The notes beneath the pieces are model-generated. The model was not told where the DNA came from and did not search any database. It saw nothing but the letters and a program-made list of their open reading frames with translations. A stretch of 64,000 nt of DNA. Source: Quercus robur. Lineage: Eukaryota > Streptophyta > Magnoliopsida > Fagales > Fagaceae. The stretch lies in contig NC_065536.1 in NCBI RefSeq assembly GCF_932294415.1, forward strand, positions 39,888,354 through 39,952,353, in the 5' to 3' direction. Positions 25,981-35,345 of this stretch are shown here, one piece after another. Each line of letters opens with the position of its first letter. The stretch's first letter is position 1. The position numbers and the translations under genes were made by a program.

Positions 25981-26761
25981 ACTGCACGAAGTTTAGGGAG
26001 TCAAGAGTAATATAAGCACATGTTAAATTGGTAAGGATCCCAATTTCTTGCACAAACGATAAGTATTCAAGAGCTTCAAAAACGATAATATACTGCAGCT
26101 AAAGTATATAAGTTTTACCCATTATACACACACACACACATATACACTCTTCTAACCATGCATTTTATCATGAAATATGTTATATTCATATAAACACTCA
26201 AAATCCATGAGCATTGACTTTAAAGCATCATAATTTTATGTAACCTCATCATTCCGTGAAAACTGTGTGTCCAATACCTATTAACAAAAATTGATATATC
26301 AATCAACCCCAAAAAGGGACCAGTTACTATTCCAAAATACCCAAAAGTTACACTTCAGTAGTTTCAATCCAAACTAAGCAACTTGCATGCAAATAAGCGC
26401 TAACCCTCACAATTTGATTACATTTGGTCGTCAGAAACTTTATTTTGCTCTACATTTAAAGAGTAAACTCAGCACTACAAGGAATATTCATTTTGCACAT
26501 ATATCCTAAGGAAAAAAGTTTCTTCTCAAATGGTTAAACACTTAAAATGTTAGTGAAAAGACACATCTAATTATCTATAATTACAAATTTGGAAGGAACT
26601 GTATCCTTTTCGGGACAAATTCCCTGTTCCAACACCAACACAATGTGTTACATGGGGGAACTTTTATAGTATCAGAATGCAGGGACGCATCTAAATGGAA
26701 TTTCAGACATATTCCATTTAGTAAGCATTTCAGACGTGTTCAACTCAGAATGTGTTGTGTT
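25981..26761. other. PMD leader or intron region, no gene seen
   Basis: AT-rich sequence upstream of the PMD start codon. It is probably 5' untranslated or leader-intron sequence leading back to the right end of MULE-1. A CA/TA microsatellite lies near 26127-26145. Confidence 0.4.
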
Positions 26762-26770
26762 GACAAGTTC

Positions 26771-27076
26771 GGATTTTTAAAAAAAATAACTATAAATCCG
26801 AAACAATTTTATTAGTTGAGCAACTTTTCAAACTATTTGCATTTCTAACAAATCGAGTCTAATAGACTCGATTTTGCCCTTTGAAAAATACACTTAGAAA
26901 TCGAGTGTGAGACACTCGATTTTCAAACTCGAGTGTCTCACACTCGATTTCCAAGCGTATTTTCAAAGGGCAAAATTGAGTCTATTAGACTCGATTTGTT
27001 AGAAATGCAAATAGTTTGGAAAGTTGCCCAACTAATAAAATAGTTTGAAAGATTTAGTTATTTTTTAAAAAAATCC
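26771..27076. mobile_element. 306-bp hairpin element of the MULE-1 family, nested inside MULE-1
   Basis: The element is almost entirely one long inverted repeat with arms of about 150 bp: left GGATTTTTAAAAAAAATAAC..., right the complement ending TTAAAAAAATCC. GACAAGTTC flanks it on both sides (26762-26770 and 27077-27085), a perfect 9-bp target duplication as expected for Mutator transposition. Inside are palindromes GAGTCTAATAGACTC and GAGTGTGAGACACTC. The outer 60 bp share motif order with the MULE-1 termini (ATAACTATAAATCCGAAAC, TTAGTTGAGCAACTTTTCAA). Confidence 0.95.
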
Positions 27077-27299
27077 GACAAGTTCCCTACACTACATATC
27101 ATGAAATGTACCCAAACATAGATGCATGTACCCACAGCAAACATAACAACAAAAGAAAAAAGAAATATTATACAAAGGATTACCAAAGACAATATTATAC
27201 AAAGGATTACTAAGCCAAAATGGATTTAATCACAAAATCAACAAACGATGATCGTTGTCAAAATACAACAATATTTAAAGAAAAAAGAAAGAGTTTACT

Positions 27300-27470
27300 T
27301 GTGACGGCGAGAGGCAGCGACAGCGACGGTGACGGGAGCGAGAAGCAGCGACGGCGACGGGAGGGAGAAGCAGCGACGGTGACGGTGACGGGAGGGAGAA
27401 GCAGCGACGGCGATGGGAGGGAGAAGCAGCGACGGCGACGGGAGCAGTGGACGGCGCCGGCGACGGAATG
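27300..27470. repeat. GC-rich GACGGCGACGGGAG minisatellite
   Basis: Units built on AGCAGCGACGGCGACGGGAG and variants repeat five or six times. The block is the most GC-rich stretch in an AT-rich region and lies upstream of the PMD gene, near its probable transcription start. An open frame across it (27220-27471) is low-complexity Arg/Asp/Gly and not a supported protein. Confidence 0.75.
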
Positions 27471-27719
27471 AGAGTGTCAGAGCTCGACTGAGATTTGAAG
27501 TTTTTGGATTTTTTTAGAAAATAAGTTTGAAAGTTTTTTGTGTTTGGTTTTTTTGTGAGAGGGACTGAGAGTGGCGACGGGAGCAGTGCACGGCGCCGGC
27601 GACGGAATGAGAGTGTCAGAGAGAGAGCTCGACTGAGATTTGAAGTTTTTGGATTTTTTTAGAAAATAAGTTTGAAAGTTTTTTGTGTTTGGTTTTTTTG
27701 TGAGAGGGACTGAGAGTCA
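27442..27719. repeat. 139-bp tandem duplication with internal copies of the terminal motif
   Basis: GAGCAGTG(G/C)ACGGCGCCGG starts two near-identical units at 27442 and 27581. Each unit contains GGATTTTTTTAGAAAATAAG (near 27506 and 27651), which matches the outer 19-20 bases of the MULE-1 terminal repeat. It lies at the PMD promoter side. Confidence 0.8.
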
Positions 27720-27789
27720 GAGAGGGAATGAGAGAGTGCTGTGTAAGTTTGAACTTTGTGTGTTTTGTGTGCTGATGATGACTTACACG

Positions 27790-28095
27790 TGTTACGCATA
27801 AATCGAGTTTAGTGAACTCGTTTTGTAAGAGTAAAAAACCAGTTTAATGAACTCGTTTTCCAGTGTTGCAAAACGAGTTCATTAAACTCGATTTATGCGT
27901 GGAAAAACTAAGTTCAATGAACTCGTTTTGCAAGAATAGAAACCGAGTCCATTGAACTCGTTTTTTACTCTTACAAAACGACTTCATTGAACTCAATTTC
28001 TGGCATATTGGGCCCACCTCAAGTACTGGCAAAAAAGCAAAATCGAGTAAAAATTACTCGATTTCATAACACAAAAATCGTCCACTTTAGACTCG
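27790..28095. repeat. Right subterminal array of palindromic modules
   Basis: Repeated stem-loop modules such as ATCGAGTTTAGTGAACTCG, AACGAGTTCATTAAACTCG and ATCGAGTAAAAATTACTCG lie within a larger near-palindrome that starts and ends with ACGCATAAAT-type sequence (27796-27900). This mirrors the left array at 6650-6945 in design. Confidence 0.8.
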
Positions 28096-28178
28096 AATTG
28101 CTAGAATCCAAAATAGTTTAAAACGTTTCCTAACTAATGATATTGTTTGGGTTTTGTTGTTATTTTCTAAAAAAATCC
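28090..28178 (-). repeat. MULE-1 right terminal inverted repeat
   Basis: Read on the minus strand from 28178 it begins GGATTTTTTTAGAAAATAAC and includes TCATTAGTTAGGAAACGTTT, matching the left terminal repeat with scattered differences. Confidence 0.8.
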
Positions 28179-30267
28179 TATTTAATTATAATATGTAAAT
28201 TATAAAGAAGGCCTACAATTAAATGGATTAAATTGATTTGGGCCTAAGATATTAAAAATAAGATAAATACTATGAGATATGAAGCCTAGGTGAGATGACA
28301 TAAGTAAATATATGGGCCTTAAAAACCCTAGCTTTCTTCCTCTTTAGTCACACGTGTATTTTACTGATGGGAGCTTCCTTTTACTTTAGCCGCATCACAC
28401 TACTGAACCTTGCTTTGCTTCACTGTGGCTGTGAGTGGAGACTACAGGTACGGCTCTCTTCTGCTCTAAACTTAGGAAAATTGTAATACTCAATGGCTAG
28501 CTTTTGTTCCCACTCTTATAGGAAGAATCTGTTAGTGGCATACCTAATAGAAAATAATAATAATAATAATAAAATAGGGGCTGCTGTTATGGATCTAAGG
28601 CTATGATTATGTTGATAGAAAAAAAGGTGTTTTGTGGACATTATATGACCGTATATGGCCTCACTAAATATCACCACCCATCTGCCATGTATTTTCACCT
28701 TATCCTTGTCCAATACGTGTTCAGCAATTCCTTTGTGTTTTGGCGGCATCACGTGTCCACCTTCCTGCCATATTAAAGTTTCATGCATAGCTAGGATTAT
28801 ATTAATGGAAAAAGGCTGCATTATGTTATTAGATACCTACCGTTGCATTATTCTAGTGATACTAATTATCATCTCTAAGCCACTGAGTATGCAGCAACTT
28901 TTTAAGCCCAAAAATCTGATTATGCAGCAATGATTTTAAGTCAAAATCTGATTAGGTAGAGCCAAAAGATATGATTATGCAGCGGTAACTGTAAGTCCAA
29001 AAATCTGATCAAAGCTGAAAGTGAATTGGATAGTTAATTGAATAAATGGAGGATTTTGGATATATTAATATTGTCTAGGATAAAACCATTTAAGTGTGAA
29101 AATAAATTTTTAAGTGGGAAATTATGTATTGATGAACCTATTTTTGGTGTGCTAGGTTCTAATTCTATTGAATTGTTGTGATTCAAGGGAGGTAGATTCC
29201 CTTTATTTTTGCAACTAAGAGGTAAGTAGAGTTTACTAATTTTGGGGGTTTTTCCAAAACAATGTTGATTATTAAACTATTCTATATCAAAGAAATATGT
29301 TGATACTCTATATATAAATTGATATTTTATAAATATTTGATGTGCACATTTAACTATTCGTTTTATGAAAAACTTGTGGGACAACCTAAATTTTTTTAAA
29401 CCTGTATGTGTGAATATGTCCTTATATTTTTTGAGAATTATGAATGGATTATTTTGTGAGCATATTGAATATGTTTTGAAAACTTATGGCAAGTTGTGAT
29501 TAGAAGCTTAGTATGGTATTTAGTCCTTAGCAAGGGATAATCATACTGCAGCTAGTCCTTAGCAAGGGACGATTCCAAAAAAGGGGACAATGCATCTTTA
29601 ATAGCTCCTTAGCAAGGGAGTATACTATTGAGGATTCAAAAAGGAAGTTCCTTAGCAAGGGAGTGCACCTTTAGGTTCCAAAGGAGCCTTCCTTAAGAAA
29701 AAGAGATGGAAAGGAGGTTCTAGTGCTAAAAGAGGACAGCACAACTCTGTCAACGGGGCGTAAACGTTGACCAAGAGAAAAGTCTAGGAAATTGTTTATA
29801 TGATGGTATATATATTATGATGGCTCACAATATAAAGATATTATTTTCTTTTACATGAAATATTTGATGACAAAATATTGATGAGTTACAAGTTGTGAAT
29901 TTGTTGAAAGAATTATTTATTTGAAAGGTTTGTTCACACATCCCGAATGTTAGTGAATTTCACTTATTGAGTTATCTCACCCCCCTTTATTTTCCCTTAC
30001 AGATACATTAGAGGAATTATTGGAGTAAAGACTCATGGAGGACAACAGTTATGAATTATTTTGTGGAACTGAGGAGTTTATTATGATTTTTATGGCATTA
30101 AACTTTGTATTGGAGAATTATTTAGAGGATGTTTTATCTTTGGTGGATTAGAGCTCTGACATTTGTGATGAGATTTTAGATTACTGATTTCTTTTATTTA
30201 ATATATTTTTTTTATGGATTATTTAGATTAAATAGACTTTTATTACTTATGATTTTGGGGCGTTACA
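28179..30267. repeat. Right part of the split solo LTR, with a short-unit repeat block
   Basis: The LTR remnant continues from the MULE-1 target site to GGGGCGTTACA. Positions 29510-29670 hold four or more copies of CCTTAGCAAGGGA, each a near-palindrome. Open frames near 28516-28933 are not supported as proteins. Confidence 0.7.
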
Positions 30268-31276
30268 AATGGGTTGCTACGTTCATGTATGGGACCAATG
30301 CTTACTTGCATCTCCTCCCCTATCAACACCCCTCCCCAATGGTGAACTTTCTCAAACTGATGAACTCAAGATCTTGACCATGTGCACTTTCTCAAACTGA
30401 TGAACTTTGAATATTCCCAAAGTATCTCGACCATGTGCACCAGCCTCTTTACGGAAGCAAGAGGAATATCCAGCGTATCTGGAAAAATTGAGTATTTATG
30501 AGCAAAAGGCCACCTTTCTAGCCGTAGGAACAAGCTTCAAGAAGATATTACAACTTTATTGGTAGCTCAGAAGGGTGGATCCAATCTTGCAGATGATACG
30601 CACAAAGTGGCTGTTCAGCTGTAGCAATGAGACATTTTTCATCTCCATCACCTGTGACCTATTAAATGACAACTACTCCAGTTAGCTCACATACCTGTAC
30701 ATATGATGTAGGAAAATAAAGTGAATGAAGCATTCATTTTCTATGATGTCAGACCCTCCCGGGCTCCCACACTTTCTCCCCCATTTTCTTTTGTTTTGTT
30801 TTTCTGATAATTACGAGTATAAAGAATGAGTGCATAAAAAGTACATGACAGGTAACTCAAAAAAGTTAAAACAAAGAACAGAGGAAGAAGAGAAGCAAAA
30901 ATGCAAGAAATCAAAAGGTCAAATAAAGAAAGAAGGGGATATTTTCAGAAATTTACAATTGTTACCTTGTAAAGCTCCACTTGAACTGGAGACCTCATGG
31001 GGGGCTTATTTATCACCTGAGTACTAAGATTTGAAATGACATGACACCATATACAGCTCGACCTCGCATAAGCATTCTCTTCATTTGTTTATGTCACAGG
31101 GAGGAAACAAATTATTTCACAATGAAATTTAGTATTTTTAATAAGGAATCAATAAGACATACATGGTGCCAAGTCATTTGAATTTGAAATCAGTAATCAT
31201 TAGTATACTAAGATTTGAAAACTGATCACATTTGTTTACACAATCTGTAAGATTTGTTTTTTTTAGATTTAGAGAC
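30268..31276. other. No certain gene; possible captured exon scraps
   Basis: A plus-strand frame at about 30425-30560 reads [20 protein letters not shown], and a minus-strand stretch at about 30970-31020 reads KPPMRSPVQVELYK before a donor-like GTAAC. Both look exon-like in composition but I cannot name a family. A local duplication of CTTTCTCAAACTGATGAACT occurs at 30349 and 30387. Confidence 0.3.
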
Positions 31277-31285
31277 TCCACCAAA

Positions 31286-31470
31286 GGATTTTCTTAAAAA
31301 ATAACTATAAATCCGAAATTATATTATTAGTTAGACAACGTTTCAAACTATTTTCGTTTCTAACAATTCAAGTCCTCTCTGGACTCGAATTGTTAGAAAT
31401 GAAAATAGTTTGAAATGTTGCCTTACTAATAAAATAGTTTGAGGGATTTGGTTATTTTTTAAAAAAATCC
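31286..31470. mobile_element. 185-bp hairpin element of the MULE-1 family
   Basis: Inverted arms begin GGATTTTCTTAAAAAATAAC and end TTTAAAAAAATCC, with a short central AAGTCCTCTCTGGACTC palindrome. The flanks TCCACCAAA (31277-31285 and 31471-31479) form a perfect 9-bp target duplication. Its arms share the MULE-1 terminal motifs (ATTAGTTAGACAACGTTTCA). With no coding capacity it would need a transposase from elsewhere. Confidence 0.95.
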
Positions 31471-31479
31471 TCCACCAAA

Positions 31480-32005
31480 TGCAAAACATTAATGCTGTTT
31501 ATATATACCTCACCAGAAAAAATTCAGTATATTTTACAAATCCACAGTTGCAACATTTGAAGACCATGCATTTTTAAAAGTTATAGGAACATAATGGTGC
31601 AAGAATAAGACCTTTCCAAGCAGTGCATTTTCTATAAATTCTAGAAATTTCTCCCATATGATAGCTGGAGGGCAGATCCATTCACTGAATTGCAAAAGTA
31701 TTCCCGTAACCAATGTGTTCAAGATAAAATACCTATCATCATCCTACCAAGCAGAAATAAAGAAAACCACAACAATTCAAATTTAGACAACAGCACCTTA
31801 GGCATGCACACAAAAGTTTATAAAACATGGGTCAAAGGAGATAGGCAATTATTATCACAGAGACACATAAAAGAAAGGAAATCCAATCAAAACTGATAAA
31901 TAGAAGGGGAAAAAAGAATATAACACTATCATTGGGAGCGAAGAAAATAATCTGAAAACTTAATATTGAGGTCAGTCATATAGAAATTGAGTTGTTTCCA
32001 TTTAC
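31480..32005. other. No gene identified
   Basis: A minus-strand open stretch at about 31534-31720 (WICPPAIIWEKFLEFIENAL) is exon-like but was not recognised; it may be another captured scrap. Nothing else is seen. Confidence 0.3.
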
Positions 32006-32061
32006 CTATACAAAGCAATTGGTTGGCCTAGAAGTGGAAGATACTGCTTTGGCATGCTCGC
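32006..32061 (-). pseudogene. ispD: Captured IspD (MCT) exon fragment
   Basis: A 56-nt minus-strand exon between acceptor GCAAATAG and donor TATAG|GTAAAT reads ASMPKQYLPLLGQPIALY. This is the N-terminal substrate-binding stretch (MPKQY-x-PL-x-GQP) of 2-C-methyl-D-erythritol 4-phosphate cytidylyltransferase, which in plants acts in plastid isoprenoid synthesis. The glycine-rich nucleotide loop that should precede it was not found within the next 500 bases, nor were following exons, so it is an isolated fragment. It lies just downstream of the second PMD unit, as the captured fragments of MULE-1 lie downstream of the first. Confidence 0.7.
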
Positions 32062-32519
32062 CTATTTGCAAAAACATAATAGATTCATCATGTGGCAGAT
32101 GAGGAATAGAAAAACTATTGATAATAAAGAAAATGGAAGTACATATGTGAGATGTGTAGTGTGCTACATATAAACACCATACACACACATGCATGTATGT
32201 ATATGCAAAAAGATACAAAACCATACATCATCTCAAAGATAACAATGGCACAATTAATAGTATGAATAATATAAAGTGTGAGAGCTAATAATGACGGTAC
32301 AGTTTCACTAAGTTGAATTCTAAAAGCTTGACTAGTCTCACCTTTTTGGTTCCACCCATGCCAATTGACCATCGAAAATCATCCCCGTTTTCGTCTCCTC
32401 ATTGGTTCCTTGACTGGTCTCACCTTGTCTATAAAGAACACAAGCAAATACTATTATGCAAATCATTTAACTATAAAGAGATGTATATGTAATCGGTATT
32501 AAATCGAAGTATAGTACCA

Positions 32520-35345
32520 TGTCCAGTTCCACAGTCAGGATGATGTGTCTGGGTCTGTGTCTGTTGCGGCCTTTGTGGCCGATCCTTAATGTGTGAAGCC
32601 TCTGGTTGGGGGGGGGGGGGGTGGGTATCTCTGTCTAGATGAACTCGATATGCACAAACTCAGGGGGGACAACACCAGGGGTGAGCATGAATCTCATCTC
32701 ATCTCTACCACGTACATCTGCGGGGGTAGTGTGGGTAGTCGGTGGGGGAGACGTATGGGTGGTGGGCAATGGAGATGTAGTAAAGGATGTGGATGGGAAC
32801 CGAGATGTGTCCCCATGGGCAAACGTATGGGATGGACCCGCATCATCGTGTGCCATGGAGCTCATGTCATAACTAGTGTCCAAACACATCTCATTTGCTG
32901 TCTGACTTACCTCCTCCATGGTGTGGTCATGCACGGGTGTGTGACGCTGACCAGATGTGGGACGTTGACTAGATTGATGGCCTCCATGCCCTTGACGTCC
33001 ACCTGCTTGCCGACCACGCTCTACAGCCGGTTCACTTGTGTTGCCCACAGCACGTGCATCGTCCAAGGTTAACCGACTGAGCTCTTCAACAGATTGCAAG
33101 GCATTAATATAGTCAGTGTAGATCCTCAAACCCTGGTTCGCACTTCACCATAATCCTCAACTGTGATTCAACCTGTCACAAGTATACAAGAGTATTGTTA
33201 GTAGGTTGAGCTAAACTATGCGAAGTGAGGTACATTTATAATAGAACAGTCTTTGTAAACTTACCAAAGTGTCCCAGTATGAGGTCTCTTTTGTAATATG
33301 GCAAAGAGTGCAGGGACGAAACCACACCATATACTCGTCATTGTAGCTCATCTCCCCATGAAAGGGCGGTGCATCGACAATTGTGGCGTGCGTAGTCCAT
33401 TTAGCAATATGTGTGGCATGTTCTTGAGCCCAGTTTTTATCCTGCTTGCCCTGGAGTGTTATCTTGTGAAGTTCAGTTGAAGTATCGACATCGACTGGTG
33501 TGCCTTGTTTCATCCCAAACTGTCGGAGAACACGTTCGGGGTGTTGGTCTTCAACCACCCAAAAATGTATGAACGACACGATAGACCTCCATATGTGTTG
33601 GCCTGCCATACAATATGCAGGCAGGGAGTGCGGGGATGAAACCACACCATATACTCGTCATTGTAGCTCATCTCCCCATGAAAGGGCGGTGCATGGACAA
33701 TTGTGGCGTGCGTAGCCCATTTAGCAATATGTGTGGCATGTTCTTGAGCCCAGTTTTTATCTTGCTTGCCTTGGAGTGTTATCTTGTGAAGTTCAGTTGA
33801 AGTATCGACATCGACTGGTGTGCCTTGTTTCATCCCAAACTGTCGGAGAACACGTTCGGGGTGATGGTCTTCAATCACCCAAAAATGTATGAACGACACG
33901 ATAGACCTCCATATGTGTTGGCCTGCCGTACAATATGCAGGCAGGGAACCCAAATAATTTATGTATGGCTCCTAGATAATTTGCAATGATCCAACATATG
34001 CAAACAACCATATTAACAATACAATTAGAAAAAATGTGTAACGATTGTGAACAATACATGGCAACAATGTTTAACTCTAAAATAAAAAAATGTTTATTCA
34101 TTTCAAAGTGAATTGTAAGTACAACAACTACATGCCAAAGTGGTTCCCACTTGTAAGGCACGATACCTGATTTGGCCGTAGCGAAGTAAGCGACACAAGA
34201 TAGGCGCGTAGAACGTGCATTGGATGTTCAGTTGTTATCTTAGCCCCTTTCCATCTAGCAAACAACACAGACATAATCTTCATATTAGTTACTTACATAA
34301 TTCCCATACGAAAAAGTTAATGCGAAAATGTAAAACGGTAACTATCTAAGATCCTACATACCTGATAGCAAGTGGACCTGGGGGCAGTGCCTAGTGTGGA
34401 TGCCTCATCATAGGACATATGTGTGGAAACCTCGCCTATGCCCACAATTGCACCAATAGCATGGCACTGCTAGTTTGCTTGGCTCTGATGCCTTACAGAG
34501 GTGTTTATATAGCCAACTTAGTGCTACACTACCCCAACTATAATTCTTTCCGTTGCTGATTGGATTGAAAAATTGTAGATACATAATTGAGTGTCGTTCG
34601 CTAGACTTGTCCATAAACAACATACCACCCAACATCTCTAGTATGTAAAACTGAGCATACTACTATACAAGCACCTCAGTGGCGTCAGCCGGGAAAGGGT
34701 TGCTAGATTGCTCCTCGAGCCATTTGGCTTTTACCCTCGGCCTTTCCATCACTGTAGTGTTCTTACTAGCACCGACTTGTCTGTTCAGCAGCTTACGCCC
34801 TAACACTTCGGCGCAAAGGTCGCCCCAATCATCCATACTGGTAAATCCCACCACTGGCAAGCCATCTACAGGTACTCCCATTATAACCTCTATGTCTTGT
34901 AGCGTGATGGTCATCTCACTGTGGGGCAAGTGGAATGAGTGCGTCTCCGGCCGCCATCTCTCCACCAACATTGTGATCAATGCATGGTCAAGGTCTATAT
35001 TTGGGACCCGAAGTAGCCCATCTAATCCCGCATCTGTGATATAAGCGGCAATCCGTGGATCTAACCCACCTTCAAGCAGACCTTTCTCTCGATGACGACA
35101 AGTCAGTACATTTGGCACTTCTTGCAAACAGAGTAACTTAGTATTAATAATAGCGTTCACTAAGCACGTAAAAATTACGCTTCAAACTTAAATGCCAAAA
35201 ATCATTCTACTACATATATTGACTACAATTTTGGACAAGTGCATACCTTGCCCACCAAAGGAGCATCCCAAAGCGAACTTGAACGATGCACAGCCTGCCT
35301 CGTCAAGACATCCCCTATAGAGGGTCCCGCTCGATATGGGTCCAT
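32520..35345 (-). pseudogene. Second PMD gene copy, heavily decayed
   Basis: Minus-strand exons parallel to the first PMD gene. Exon 1 starts at ATG 35343-35345 (MDPYRAGPSIGDVLTRQAVH). Exon 2 (about 35125 to 34380) has [20 protein letters not shown] and MTITLQDIEVIMGVPVDG. Exon 3, about 34165-34255, reads TEHPMHVLRAYLVSLTSLRP. Exon 4, about 33300-33985, has HPERVLRQFGMKQGTPVDVD. A low-complexity tail exon ends near 32520 with QTHHPDCGTGHG, like the CGTGG tail of copy 1. Lesions: two adjacent TAG codons at 34660-34665, a 1-base loss near 34480 followed by a Trp-to-TAG change, another TAG near 34394, a Trp-to-TAG at the start of exon 4, a 320-bp tandem duplication in exon 4, a frameshift in the tail exon, and a G12 run at about 32607-32618. 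It is clearly older than copy 1 and only moderately similar to it. Confidence 0.85.
33307..33946. repeat. 320-bp tandem duplication inside a PMD exon
   Basis: Units 33307-33626 and 33627-33946 are about 97% identical (ACCACACCATATACTCGTCA at 33321 and 33641). Each encodes the same PMD block, so the exon contains the RVLRQFGM region twice. Since 320 is not a multiple of three, the duplication also shifts frame. Confidence 0.92.

Larger units (their letters stand above)
6563..28178. mobile_element. MULE-1: giant Mutator-like element with transposase, PMD gene and captured host genes
   Basis: Inverted termini GGATTTTTCAGAAAATAAC (from 6564) and the complement of 28159-28178 match for about 90 bp at roughly 80%. 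The flanks repeat TATTTAATTA (6553-6562 and 28179-28188); one extra G at 6563 sits at the left junction. Content in order: left terminal repeat, palindromic array, 5' leader with intron, MuDR-type transposase (+), PPR-like fragment (-), KIN-4 kinesin fragment (-), PMT fragment (-), PMD gene (-), a nested hairpin element, GC-rich repeats, right palindromic array, right terminal repeat. A 9-11 bp target duplication and convergent genes are Mutator hallmarks. The element is unusually long. Both element genes carry nonsense codons, so this copy is probably not autonomous. Confidence 0.85.
6528..30267. mobile_element. Split TG...CA solo LTR (about 2.1 kb) hosting a 21.6-kb insertion
   Basis: The left end TGTAACACCCC (6528) and the right end GGGGCGTTACA (30257-30267) are inverted copies. 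The 5-bp sequence AATGG flanks both outer ends (6523-6527 and 30268-30272). Only about 35 bp of the LTR lies left of MULE-1; the other roughly 2.1 kb (28179-30267) lies to the right. The right part holds at least four copies of a 'TCCTTAGCAAGGGA' motif at 29510-29670. TGTAACACCCC-type ends and long LTRs are common in Tekay/Del-type chromoviruses; this assignment is inference. No internal gag or pol domain is seen, so it appears to be a solo LTR. It was present before MULE-1 jumped into it. Confidence 0.8.

Noticed and set aside
27220-27471. 83-codon Arg/Asp/Gly-rich frame
   Set aside because: Low-complexity translation of a GC-rich minisatellite.
28516-28933. Open frames in the right part of the split LTR
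   Set aside because: Overlapping frames on both strands without recognisable domains, inside an LTR.
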